This document shows, one piece after another, positions 32,773 through 41,685 of a stretch of DNA of 64,000 bases. Made by a program: the position numbers and the translations under genes. The stretch lies in contig CM020618.1 of NCBI GenBank assembly GCA_009829735.1, positions 6,760,627 through 6,824,626 of the forward strand. The letters are read 5' to 3'. Position 1 is the stretch's first letter, and each line of letters starts with the position of its first letter. Origin of the DNA: Pyropia yezoensis. Its lineage: Eukaryota; Rhodophyta; Bangiophyceae; Bangiales; Bangiaceae. Below the pieces are notes generated by a model. It worked only from the letters and a program-made list of their open reading frames with translations. It did no database searches and was not told the origin of the DNA.

Positions 32773-32790
32773 TGGTGGAGCAGCAGGGGA
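32773..32790 (+). promoter_or_regulatory. Putative primer-binding site
   Basis: TGGTGGAGCAGCAGGGG starts two bases after the LTR. TGG pairs with a tRNA CCA end. It is not the initiator-Met sequence (TGGTATCAGAGC) common in plant chromoviruses; I cannot name the tRNA. Confidence 0.6.
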
Positions 32791-32889
32791 CAGAGGTAAA
32801 CTTTACCTCCGGGTGCACCCGGGTGTAGGGGGCCCTCTGTCTCAGAGGAACGGTGGACTTGGACCGTGTCATACGGATCGTTAGCCAAC

Positions 32890-34836
32890 ATGGCTAGCTC
32901 GGACCCCCCGTCGTCCGGGGAGTACACGGGTGACGCACGTACTTCAGTGCCTTTGAATACTGGTGAGACACAGGTGGGTTTACCTGGGGTCGCAGAGGGA
33001 CTAGAGGTCCCTCAAGCCAGCAGGACTGGAAGTGCGGGCGGGCAACAGGCCACCCCGACTCAGTCGGGAGTTCACTCGGGTGACACTTCTGACGTGGGTG
33101 GGCCGAAGTCTGGCCACCGCGTGGTATACTCAACGGGAACGTCCCAAGGGGTGAGGACTGTCCCCGCGAGTTCCACTCGGGTTGGAGCCAACTTTGGCAT
33201 GGAGCCATCGCCAACTAGGCTTTCGGAGGACGGCGGACCTCCGTTGGTCGGCGATGGGCTCGCGCCCATGCCCCCGGTTGAGACCCCTGAGGAACGTGGT
33301 TACCCCTCAGGTGGACTCCCGGAGGTGGACCGAGACTCAACTGGAGTCGTCAATCCACTCCTCGCGGAAACTGTCCGTCGGGAGGCGACCACTGTGTTGC
33401 GGCAGACTTTGCCGGACCTGGTGGTCACGATGACGAATACTATTCTGAATCAGATTGTGGCGAGTTTGCCAGATGGCCTTAATGTCCAGACCGGATTGGG
33501 GCCTTCGAGCCCGCAGGCGCAGGGGGTGCCCCCCCTGACACCTATCTCGGGTCGCCCTGAACAGGGGGCGACCCCTGTGACTCCCAACGAGGGAGCCACA
33601 CCATACTCGGTGGGGCGTACGCCCTTCATGGGGGAGTTCCCCCCGACAACACCGGCGGCTACACCAAGCGCGCCGCGCCGGACTACAGGCACTGTGGGTG
33701 AACTTACCCCAGTGCCACAGCGGCTGTTCCCTCAACGTGAGGTGCCGCCCAAGATCCAGGTAGCCAACCCGGTCTACCAGAGGATCTTTGACTGTGAGAC
33801 CTACGCCCTCCACAACAAGTCGGTGGCGTATGGTCCTGACCAGGCCCGAGCCATGGGCCGTGCCAAGAAGAATGCACTTCACTCTTTTGGGCACAAAGCG
33901 GAGTGGGATGGAACTCCCCCCCTCCGTGTCTTTGAGTTCCTACGTCGTTTCACAAAAGCCTGTGACGACAATGCCATAAGTGAAGGCATGGCTTTTTACA
34001 TGCTACAGGAGTTTACGAAGGGAGACCTGCGGACAGAACTTATGTCCGTCATGCCCAGCTCCTCAAGTGGAGGCGCTGGGGAGGTGACGTCCTATTTGGA
34101 GCTCGTCAACTGGTTGTTGAGGGCCATGGTTGATGAAGCGGCGTTGGCTTCTCAAGTCGAGGAGTTTACGCAAGCCCATCAGGAAGAGGCGGAGGACGAG
34201 TTTTCCTTTGCGGAGCGAGTCCGTAAGCTCAACAATCTTTGTGGGTTTCTTCATCCACAAGCTGTGGTGAAGAGTCGGTTTGTGGAAGGACTCCACTGGT
34301 CAGTCCGGATGGAGACCCGGGAGCATAACACTGCCCGGGCGACCCTGGCCGAGTTGGCTAGGTTCGCCTACCGCAGAGGCGAGGCCTACCGCAAGTTGCG
34401 GGAGGAACAACGCCAGGAGCGTCAGGCCGAGTTGGCCAAGGAACGGGAAGAGGCGCGCCAGGCCAGAGAGTTGCGAGAGGCACGCCGAATCCGCAAGGAG
34501 AGGGTGGTAGCTGCCGTGGGAACTTCCCAAGGTACCTCGTCGTCTTCCCCAGTTGGGAAGACCCCTCCGGGAACTGATCATCGGTGTTGGAACTGCAACT
34601 CCGATGGTCACTGGGCATATGATTGCCCCAAGTTGAGTAAACGCATCCAACAGCTTGTTAGGAATGCGAGTAAGAAGTCGGCTACGAACGAAGTGCGTTC
34701 ACGCCGCGAGGGTGGGTCTCGACCAGTGGTGGCGGTCGCCACACCCTCGACGGAGGGGGCGGACACGTCGTCCTCGGACTCGTCGTCGTCCCCTTCGCCC
34801 TCAGATTCGGACGCCAAGTCGGCGGGAAACGAATGA
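32890..34836 (+). CDS. gag: Chromovirus gag polyprotein
   Basis: 648 aa from the ATG at 32890 (AACATGGCT). The N-terminal third is a low-complexity Ser/Thr/Gly/Pro stretch. The capsid-like Retrotrans_gag region covers about residues 330-490 (FEFLRRFTKACDDNAISEGM, FYMLQEFTKGDLR, EFSFAERVRKLNNLC). A basic Glu/Arg-rich helix follows. One CCHC zinc knuckle, CWNCNSDGHWAYDC, lies at Cys566-Cys579 (C-X2-C-X4-H-X4-C). The C-terminus is acidic and Ser-rich (SSDSSSSPSPSDSD). It forms the particle that packages the RNA. It ends at TGA 34834-34836, overlapping the pol ATG; the last codons hold a frameshift signal. Confidence 0.96.
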   Translation: MASSDPPSSGEYTGDARTSVPLNTGETQVGLPGVAEGLEVPQASRTGSAGGQQATPTQSGVHSGDTSDVGGPKSGHRVVYSTGTSQGVRTVPASSTRVGANFGMEPSPTRLSEDGGPPLVGDGLAPMPPVETPEERGYPSGGLPEVDRDSTGVVNPLLAETVRREATTVLRQTLPDLVVTMTNTILNQIVASLPDGLNVQTGLGPSSPQAQGVPPLTPISGRPEQGATPVTPNEGATPYSVGRTPFMGEFPPTTPAATPSAPRRTTGTVGELTPVPQRLFPQREVPPKIQVANPVYQRIFDCETYALHNKSVAYGPDQARAMGRAKKNALHSFGHKAEWDGTPPLRVFEFLRRFTKACDDNAISEGMAFYMLQEFTKGDLRTELMSVMPSSSSGGAGEVTSYLELVNWLLRAMVDEAALASQVEEFTQAHQEEAEDEFSFAERVRKLNNLCGFLHPQAVVKSRFVEGLHWSVRMETREHNTARATLAELARFAYRRGEAYRKLREEQRQERQAELAKEREEARQARELREARRIRKERVVAAVGTSQGTSSSSPVGKTPPGTDHRCWNCNSDGHWAYDCPKLSKRIQQLVRNASKKSATNEVRSRREGGSRPVVAVATPSTEGADTSSSDSSSSPSPSDSDAKSAGNE

Positions 34837-34869
34837 CCGTTGGAGCTGGTCGTCCGAAGCTCACAACGG
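34824..34869 (+). promoter_or_regulatory. Programmed -1 ribosomal frameshift signal at the gag-pol junction
   Basis: The heptamer G-GGA-AAC (34824-34830) lies in the gag frame in the X-XXY-YYZ arrangement. Six bases (GAATGA, including the gag stop) separate it from a hairpin: CCGTTG (34837-34842) and GAGC pair with GCTC and CAACGG (34864-34869), with a single bulged A at 34863 and a 12-nt loop. Slipping back one base enters exactly the pol frame. GGGAAAC, a 5-9 nt spacer and a stem are the established requirements of -1 frameshifting. An alternative is termination-reinitiation at the overlapping ATGA (34833-34836). Confidence 0.8.
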
Positions 34870-37800
34870 CAGCCTCGGCCAAGTGGGCCAAGAGGACGAA
34901 CCAACCGTGTCGGATACTGCGGCGACCTAAGGGAGTCCGCCCACCTCGGGTGGGACTTCCCAAGAACGTAAACCCATGTCGGGTCATCGCGGTGCTGACG
35001 GGTGAGAACTTCCAGGTGGCTGGACGGGTGCAACTTGCCCCCGGCCGCGCCTGTTGTGTCCGTATCGTACTTGATACCGGGTCAGGAGCCTCCTTGATAC
35101 GCAAGTCGCTATTACCAAAGGGGATGAGGCTCCAACGCTGGAAGTCTAAAGCTGACCATCTGATCGATATCAATGGTGGGGTACTTCCCATCGTTGGTGC
35201 CGTGACCCTACCAACTCGGTTGGGGACCCATGAGGTCGACGTGACCTATGGTGTAGTTGAGAATATATCGGTACCCCTGCTTCTGGGTACCCCTTATGTC
35301 GTAACACAAGTGCCTTTGATTTGTGGCCCTGAGTACTGGGTCAAGTTGATGAATGGGGAGACTATCCCCATCCTTGGTAAGGGAAAGTCTGTGGCTCCTG
35401 TGACAGTCTCACAGTCGAAGCCTGTTTGTTCTGTGAGGGAAGGGTTTACTGCTACTCTGCGTTTAGCCCGTAAAGTCATGTTGCCCCCCAACTCGGTGGC
35501 GCACGTGGATGTTGTAACTGATTATGCGGGGAACGGGTTGGTGCACCCTAACCCCCGTCTTGCTCGCAAGCACCAAGTGCATGTTGCCCTTGGCAAGATG
35601 GACTCCAAAGCCGGAGTCCCGTGGAGGATCCAGGTGATGAACCTGAGCTCGTCGCCCAAGTTCTTCAAGTCGGGGGCCAAGTTCGGCTATATCGACCAAC
35701 ACGAGGGAACGGTAGTAGCGGTCACCCTCAGCGCGGGCGCAAGTAGCGACCCGAAGTCCGGAAAGGAGAAGCATCAAGCCAAGTCGGCCGCCTCTCCTCG
35801 GCCCCAGGTAAACATGGAGGGTGTTCCACCCAGGTTGAGGGTTCAAGTTGAACGCCTCTTGGACCAATATCACAAGTTGTGGGATGGTCAATTGGGACTC
35901 ATGAGAGCTACCCAACACCGGATCGAGTTGAAACCCGGTGCGCCCCCTATACGCCAACAACCGTATAGGGGGGGACCCCGTTCAAGGGCCCTCGTTAAGG
36001 AGCAAGTTGCTCGCATGGAGGCCCTCGATGTGATCGAGCCCAGCAACGCCGAGTGGGCGAGTCCGGTGGTGATCGTCCCCAAAGTTGATGGGACCCCCCG
36101 GTTCTGTATCGACTACCGTAAGCTCAACGAGAGCACGGTGAAGGATAGTTATCCCCTACCTCGGATGGATGACTGTCTGGACTCTCTGGGGGAGGCAAAC
36201 GTGTTCTCTACCCTGGACTGTAACGCGGGGTACTGGCAAATTCCCATTGCCCCGGAGGACAGGCATAAAACTACCTTTACCTGTCACTGTGGTACCTACC
36301 AGTGCAAGCGTCTACCGTTTGGCCTGTGTAACGCGCCGGCAACTTTCCAGCGCGCTATGGACATGATTCTGGCCGGAGTACGGTGGCAGATCTGTCTCGT
36401 GTACCTAGACGATATCATTGTGTTCTCCCGAAGTCCGGAGGAACACATTGGCCATCTTGGCCAGGTGTTCAAGCTACTTGCTGACGCCGGAGTGTCACTG
36501 AAGGCGAGTAAGTGCCACCTCTTCACTCAAGAGGTGGAGTACTTGGGACATGTTGTCCGTCCGGGGCGTCTCAGTGTCAACGAGAAAAACTTGAGGGCCA
36601 TCCGCAAGGCTCAGTACCCCCGGACCCAGACCCAGATGAGGAGCTTCCTCGGGATGTGTAACGTGTACCGACGTTTCACTAAGGGCTTCGCCAAAGTGGC
36701 GAAGCCGTTGAATGAGTTAGTGAGCTCAACGCTACCGAAGAACCTGCCTCCCCCAAGTCGGGTGGAGCAGGAATCCTTTGAGACTCTTCGGGACCTTCTG
36801 CTGAAGCCCCCTATCCTGGCTATTCCCAGGTTGGGAGGCCACTACATCCTGGATGTGGACGCTAGCTACGACCAACTTGGTTGTGTGTTGCTTCAGCAAC
36901 AGCCGGACAAGGAGTACTTGCCGGTGGGATACTTCAGCAAGGGGCTAAACTCGGCCGAGAAGAACTACGGAGTCACCGAGTTGGAAGGAATCGCAGTGGT
37001 ATGGGCGGTGACGTCACTTCGTCACTACCTAGAGGGTGAGAAGTTCCTCATCCGCTGTGACCACCGCGCGTTGCAGTTCATCTTCAAGACGGACTGTACG
37101 AACACTCGTCTCAACCGGTGGAGGGTGCGACTTGCACCCTTCAACTTTGATATTGAGTACCGACCTGGCAGGCAACATGCCCTTGCCGACGGCCTCTCTC
37201 GGGTACCTACCGAGGGACTGGACACCACCCCAGTCGATGAGGACATCCCCATCGTGGGGGTAGTCACGCGCTCGGGTCAGGCGTTGAATCCCGAGGCGCC
37301 AGGGAACAAGAAGTACTTGCCCCTGTCCCTGGACGAAGTAGTGAAGGCCCAGGCCGAGGATCCCTTCTGCAAGTCGCAGAGGGATACCCTGGATACAGTG
37401 GCGGAGACGCGGTTCTTCCTGGGAGACGATGGCCTCCTCATGAGGAGGGGGGTATTCCAGGGGACCGAACAACTTGTCGTCCCCGCATCCCTCAAGGACA
37501 GTATCCTTGAGAGGGAGCATAACGCTCCCACGGGTGGACACCTGGGGTCTAGTAAACTGTACCAGACCCTGAGGACCAGGTACTACTGGCCGTCCATGGT
37601 GGTGGACATCTACAGTTGGGTGGCTGCCTGCACAAGTTGTGCACAGAACCGTCTGATGGAACGGCGGCCTACTACGGCTATGCTATTGTTCCCGGCCAAG
37701 GAGCCCTTCGCCGCGTTGGCGATGGACATCCTTGGGCCACTGCCAGTGACCGAGGAGGGCAACCAGTACCTCCTGGTCATCTGTGACCGCTTCACGAAAC

Positions 37801-38816
37801 TTACGCGAGCGATCCCACTGGCAGAAATCACGGCCATGTCGGTCGTGTCAGCCTTCCTAGATCACTGGGTTGCCGCGTATGGCATTCCGGATAGTACACT
37901 ATCGGACAATGGACCGCAATTTGCGTCTGTACTGTTTCAAGGAGTGCTGGATATGTTGGGGGTTAAGGCAAACTATGCCACCCCCTACCACCCACAAACT
38001 AATGGGCAGGTGGAGCGCTTCAACAAAACTATTGTTAGGCAGCTGCGCCATTATGTGAGTGAGCACGTGAAGACGTGGGACCAATACATTTCTATTCTGA
38101 CCACTGCCTACAATTCGCAGGTTCACTCATCTACCGGGGAAGTACCCCTCGCTTTTGTGACCCCCCGTCGCGTGCGGTCTATTGCCGTGCGGCGGCCGCT
38201 CCCAACTAGGGAGGATGGTGGCAGTACGCCCACTCCTACTGAGAGTAAGGCGGAGTTCGCTGCTAGGCTTGAAAACCTCATCCCTAAAGTCAGGGCTGAG
38301 ATGGACAAAGCACAAAAGCGCTACAAGCGTACCTTTGACAAAAAGGTGCGCAACGCCAAGCATGTCCCCGAGCAGGGTGACTGGGTATTGGTCCACTCAC
38401 ACACCCCAACTGGGGGTAAGTTGGTGTTCCAGACGAAGGGGCCGTACCAGGTCCTTCGTACTGATGGGCGGCGCTTCACCATCGAAAGTGACGATGGGGT
38501 CCGCACAGTGAACGGACAGGACGTGGTCAAAGTTGCACCACCGCCTGCAGGCGACCCAGCTTGGGCGCGTGCTTTGAAAACGTGGCGCCTGCCCTCGCTG
38601 CCTGCAGCCAAACAGGGCCCGCAGGAGTACGTGTTCGACAAGTTCATCGACCACGGCTGGGATGAGGATACTGACCGCCTCATGTTGAGGGTGCGTTGGT
38701 TTGGCTACAAAGCCAAGGATGATACGTGGGAGTATGTGGAGGACCTTCCTGCTGAGAAGGTCCGGGCGTACTGTGCCCGGAACGAGATAGACCCTAACAG
38801 CCCTCCCTCAACGTGA
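34833..38816 (+). CDS. pol: Chromovirus pol polyprotein (PR-RT-RH-IN-chromodomain)
   Basis: 1327 codons from the ATG at 34833, in the -1 frame relative to gag. Aspartic protease: VLDTGSGASLI (DTG at 81-83). Reverse transcriptase: FCIDYRKLN, LPFGLCNAPATFQRAMD (~495) and the active site YLDD (524-527). RNase H: ILDVDASYDQLGCVLLQQ (~672). Integrase: zinc site H...H...CTSC (about 895-937), catalytic Asp in MDILGPLP (~964), Asp1025 in SDNGPQF and Glu1061 in QVERFNK, a DD35E spacing. A C-terminal chromodomain (about 1265-1320) is recognised from YVFDKFIDHGWDED, LRVRWFGYKAKDDTWEYVED. Chromodomains steer integration towards marked chromatin in the elements studied. No lesion is visible. Confidence 0.97.
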   Translation: MTVGAGRPKLTTAASAKWAKRTNQPCRILRRPKGVRPPRVGLPKNVNPCRVIAVLTGENFQVAGRVQLAPGRACCVRIVLDTGSGASLIRKSLLPKGMRLQRWKSKADHLIDINGGVLPIVGAVTLPTRLGTHEVDVTYGVVENISVPLLLGTPYVVTQVPLICGPEYWVKLMNGETIPILGKGKSVAPVTVSQSKPVCSVREGFTATLRLARKVMLPPNSVAHVDVVTDYAGNGLVHPNPRLARKHQVHVALGKMDSKAGVPWRIQVMNLSSSPKFFKSGAKFGYIDQHEGTVVAVTLSAGASSDPKSGKEKHQAKSAASPRPQVNMEGVPPRLRVQVERLLDQYHKLWDGQLGLMRATQHRIELKPGAPPIRQQPYRGGPRSRALVKEQVARMEALDVIEPSNAEWASPVVIVPKVDGTPRFCIDYRKLNESTVKDSYPLPRMDDCLDSLGEANVFSTLDCNAGYWQIPIAPEDRHKTTFTCHCGTYQCKRLPFGLCNAPATFQRAMDMILAGVRWQICLVYLDDIIVFSRSPEEHIGHLGQVFKLLADAGVSLKASKCHLFTQEVEYLGHVVRPGRLSVNEKNLRAIRKAQYPRTQTQMRSFLGMCNVYRRFTKGFAKVAKPLNELVSSTLPKNLPPPSRVEQESFETLRDLLLKPPILAIPRLGGHYILDVDASYDQLGCVLLQQQPDKEYLPVGYFSKGLNSAEKNYGVTELEGIAVVWAVTSLRHYLEGEKFLIRCDHRALQFIFKTDCTNTRLNRWRVRLAPFNFDIEYRPGRQHALADGLSRVPTEGLDTTPVDEDIPIVGVVTRSGQALNPEAPGNKKYLPLSLDEVVKAQAEDPFCKSQRDTLDTVAETRFFLGDDGLLMRRGVFQGTEQLVVPASLKDSILEREHNAPTGGHLGSSKLYQTLRTRYYWPSMVVDIYSWVAACTSCAQNRLMERRPTTAMLLFPAKEPFAALAMDILGPLPVTEEGNQYLLVICDRFTKLTRAIPLAEITAMSVVSAFLDHWVAAYGIPDSTLSDNGPQFASVLFQGVLDMLGVKANYATPYHPQTNGQVERFNKTIVRQLRHYVSEHVKTWDQYISILTTAYNSQVHSSTGEVPLAFVTPRRVRSIAVRRPLPTREDGGSTPTPTESKAEFAARLENLIPKVRAEMDKAQKRYKRTFDKKVRNAKHVPEQGDWVLVHSHTPTGGKLVFQTKGPYQVLRTDGRRFTIESDDGVRTVNGQDVVKVAPPPAGDPAWARALKTWRLPSLPAAKQGPQEYVFDKFIDHGWDEDTDRLMLRVRWFGYKAKDDTWEYVEDLPAEKVRAYCARNEIDPNSPPST

Positions 38817-38927
38817 GGGAAGGCCGAGCAACAGTGCCAAGAGAGTGCTTCAAGTCGAAGTGGTACGCAGAGTGGCTTTAAACTACAGCCCTAACCCTCA
38901 CACTCTCACAACAAAGGCAGCTGCCAA
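38817..38927. other. Short convergent spacer between pol and the antisense ORF
   Basis: 111 bp between the pol TGA and the stop of the minus-strand ORF. No feature recognised. Confidence 0.5.
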
Positions 38928-40871
38928 CTAGGCACGCATGCTAGACTCTCCCACTCCACGGCCCTCGCCCTCACGTGGAGGCGAGCGGCGAGACCCACGC
39001 CGATAACGGTCTCCACCCGTTGGAAGGGGCGGCGGCTCCAAGTCGGAACCGTCGCGCCCCTCACGGTCGCGCAAGTGGCGCCGACCGTGGCTACTCTTCT
39101 GCCTGGTCTTGCGCGCAAGTTTGCGACGCAGACGCTGGACAGACTCCGTCTCCGATGGGGTAGAGGACTCCGAGACGGAGTAAGACAACTCGTCTTCCGA
39201 CACGGAGGGAGAGCGCCGCGAGTGACGGCGACGACGGCGAGGAGGCGAGTATGCCCGGCTCGCACGACGCTTGCCACGCCCAAGTGGGGTTGGCTGGGGC
39301 ATAATAGCCCCAATGCGAGCCAACTCGGCCGTCATAAACTCCGCCACCGACTCGCAACTCGCGGTCGCCACTGCAGTACGAACGCGCTCCTCAAGTTGAG
39401 GAGTCTCGGAACTTTGGAGGGTTGCGGTCGACGCGGCCAACCAGGAAATGGTGCGCACCAACGTGGTGATCATCATCTCTGAGGTTAGAGGCGTGGGCGG
39501 TAACACCAACTTGGGGTATACCGTCAGGAGGGTGGCCCCCAAGTTGGGAGACACCGGTGTGGATGACTCCACGGCCACGCTGATCGGGATGTTCCCGTGA
39601 GGCTGGAAAGGAACAGGAGGAAGCGGAGGGGCACGCCGAGGTGGCGGTACCCGGGTGTAACTGCGACCCCGACTTGGGGCCCCCGCAGTAGGTTGAGTCA
39701 TATGGTCATCATATGAGGGCACAGCCATAACTATGGGCTTGTCCGGGGGTGGCGCAGTGTGACGATCCACCCCCGGGGCATACGGGTAGTCCCCGATGCC
39801 CAACCCCTCTCGTAGGACCACACGGCCGTCGTGAAGTTCACGAGCGACCCACACGAACTGGCGAAGTGCGCCATCGTCCTTGGGCCCCCGAGTGGGGCGG
39901 CGCAACTTGTGCTCAATGCTCTCCCACTCGATAAACTTGTGGAGGCGGAGCATCTCCTCAAGTAGAGTGAGTTGTCCTGACGAGCACCCCTCAGCAACTA
40001 GCTGAGGGGTGAGCTGTTCCAAACCCTGGATGAGCCGGAGGGGGAGATGCCAGAGCATCCCCCGCCGCTGAACACATGACACCCAGGTCGACATGACCTC
40101 GAGGAGCCACTGGGTGGCCAACATGGCCCACACCAGATGATCAGGGCCAGCCGTCAACATGACGGAGCCGAAGTGGTCAAGCAACCGTGGCAACAATGCC
40201 GGGAACCCGTAGGGGACCTCAACTTGAGGCCACCACTCGGGCTTCTTCGGGTAGTATTGCTCCTTACTGGCAGCAGACTGCTGAGGAAACTCAAGTTGAG
40301 CCGAGGTCACCAAGTAGGGACCTCGCCGGAAGTCCTTCTCCATCCGCACATCAAAGTGATGAGTGTGCGGATCGGCCTCGTGAAGGTACGGGGGGCGAGT
40401 TGCCACCGCGTCCCAAGTGAAGGTCGGCAAGTCGCCGGGACCCGGGATAGTTCCCCCGCGGTCCACCATGGCCTTGGCCCGCTGCACGTCCTCGACCTCC
40501 TCGTCGTCCAGGAAGGCAAACTGGTCCGTCCTGAAGCCGGCAGGGAACCCGACCCTACGGGGATACTTCTCCCGTAGGCGGTCCCATACCCGACCCATCG
40601 CTGCGCCGAGTCGGCCACAGCGAAGAACAGTCAACCCCTCCTCATACAGAGGCCAAGCGGGGTAAAACCACCGCCCCAAGGCCTCACGCGGGACAACTTG
40701 TCCCGCCTCCGGGGGAGATCCTGCCGTCAACCCAAAGCCGGGTGACGCGGGAGTCCCACCCCCCGGAGCGATCGCGGAGCCCCCGCCGGAAGTCCCGGCA
40801 GGCGCTGCACCGTAGGAGGTGTCCTCCATACGCTCATCGAGAGAGTCCGTCTCCACTCCCGGAGTCGCCAT
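38928..40871 (-). CDS. Long antisense ORF of the chromovirus, function unknown
   Basis: 647 aa from the ATG at 40871; the frame is open beyond to 41042 without another ATG. It lies between pol and the 3' LTR on the opposite strand. The first ~400 residues look folded (LGRWFYPAWPLYEEGLTVLR, FLDDEEVEDVQRAKAMVDRG, FPALLPRLLDHFGSVMLTAG, LEEMLRLHKFIEWESIEHKL). A Pro-rich linker follows, then a helical stretch with VRTAVATASCESVAEFMTAE, and an Arg/Ser-rich tail (SPPRRRRRHSRRSPSVSEDE) like those of nuclear RNA-binding proteins. I recognise no family. Extra antisense ORFs at this position are known from some plant LTR elements, where they are little understood. It must be transcribed from a promoter near the 3' LTR reading inward. 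Confidence 0.75.
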   Translation of the reverse strand: MATPGVETDSLDERMEDTSYGAAPAGTSGGGSAIAPGGGTPASPGFGLTAGSPPEAGQVVPREALGRWFYPAWPLYEEGLTVLRCGRLGAAMGRVWDRLREKYPRRVGFPAGFRTDQFAFLDDEEVEDVQRAKAMVDRGGTIPGPGDLPTFTWDAVATRPPYLHEADPHTHHFDVRMEKDFRRGPYLVTSAQLEFPQQSAASKEQYYPKKPEWWPQVEVPYGFPALLPRLLDHFGSVMLTAGPDHLVWAMLATQWLLEVMSTWVSCVQRRGMLWHLPLRLIQGLEQLTPQLVAEGCSSGQLTLLEEMLRLHKFIEWESIEHKLRRPTRGPKDDGALRQFVWVARELHDGRVVLREGLGIGDYPYAPGVDRHTAPPPDKPIVMAVPSYDDHMTQPTAGAPSRGRSYTRVPPPRRAPPLPPVPFQPHGNIPISVAVESSTPVSPNLGATLLTVYPKLVLPPTPLTSEMMITTLVRTISWLAASTATLQSSETPQLEERVRTAVATASCESVAEFMTAELARIGAIMPQPTPLGRGKRRASRAYSPPRRRRRHSRRSPSVSEDELSYSVSESSTPSETESVQRLRRKLARKTRQKSSHGRRHLRDREGRDGSDLEPPPLPTGGDRYRRGSRRSPPREGEGRGVGESSMRA

Positions 40872-41199
40872 GGCTCTCCCCAAGTTGGGGAGAGACGTCC
40901 TGGCTATCGCGGCACGAGACCCGCCTCGAGTTGAGTGGGACTCGGATCGTGGGTAAACGGGTGGCCTCCCCAGCGTGGGGTGGCCCCGTGGAAGGTGAAG
41001 GAGAAGTGGTGGTGGTGGTGAGGTGTGAACCGAGGAGAGCAAGCTGCCAAGTGGGCAAGCTTGAGGAGAGGGGCGGCCAACGTGACCGCCTCCACATCCG
41101 CGTTACGTACTCAAGGGGGGACAGCAAGTCGCGTCCCCCCCAACGCCGAGACGTGCGTTTACGCACCCCCTCACAGGGCCGACCGGGTCGGTCGGATCT
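40872..41199. other. Region between the antisense ORF start and the polypurine tract
   Basis: About 330 bp inside the element. It should hold the promoter and leader of the antisense ORF, but I can assign no element. Short CCACTTGGCAG/CCAACTTGGG-like words recur. Confidence 0.4.
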
Positions 41200-41212
41200 G
41201 AGGAGAGGGGAG
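41200..41212 (+). promoter_or_regulatory. Polypurine tract
   Basis: GAGGAGAGGGGAG directly abuts the 3' LTR, the expected plus-strand primer site. Confidence 0.85.
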
Positions 41213-41680
41213 TGTGGCAGTATTGACCCCCAGGTAGGGGGCAACACGTGCCATGCAAGGGGCGGCAGGCCACTAGCCTGATCCGTTCCTCCCCCTGCAT
41301 TTGGGTCCATATTCCCTAAGTTCGGGATAGTTAGCTTAGTAGTAAATCCAACTTGGATTTGAGGGTTTTCTGCATTTATCGTCTTGAATTTTCGTGTGGC
41401 CCGGTGGGCAGGTGCTGGGGTGGGAGATTCTGAGTGGCGAGATTCTGAGTGGACCCTGGGGGGATAAGGGGAGGGACAGCGGGGCTTGGCCCTGCGTCCC
41501 CGTCCCGACCAAGAAACTGTTGGACCACACACCATCTTCTTGTTTGTCCGTGGGGGGATTGCCCCACAACAGGGATAGAGTGTGTGCGACTTGCACTTCT
41601 TCCGGTTCCCCCGACACGGGAGGCAGCCCTCGCACACCGCCCCAACTTGGGTACCGTGTGTGCGAGTGGTTTTTGCCACA
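41213..41680 (+). repeat. 3' LTR (468 bp)
   Basis: By-eye identical copy of 32303-32770. From about 41582 its last part is open in the same frame as the downstream host-gene fragment, so LTR-initiated transcripts could read into the host coding region. The first in-frame ATG after the LTR is at 42047. Confidence 0.97.
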
Positions 41681-41685
41681 GTGGC
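41681..41685 (+). other. 3' target-site duplication GTGGC
   Basis: Matches 32298-32302. Confidence 0.93.

Larger units (their letters stand above)
32303..41680 (+). mobile_element. Complete Ty3/gypsy chromovirus, 9378 bp
   Basis: Two 468-bp LTRs (TGTGGCAG...TTTGCCACA) enclose, in order, a primer-binding site, gag, pol (protease, reverse transcriptase, RNase H, integrase, chromodomain), a long antisense ORF and a polypurine tract. The LTRs look identical by eye, all reading frames are intact and a GTGGC target duplication is present, so the insertion is recent and the element may be active. An older, deleted and Tc1-interrupted relative lies at 9888-12893. The element belongs to the chromodomain-bearing lineage of Metaviridae. 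Confidence 0.97.
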
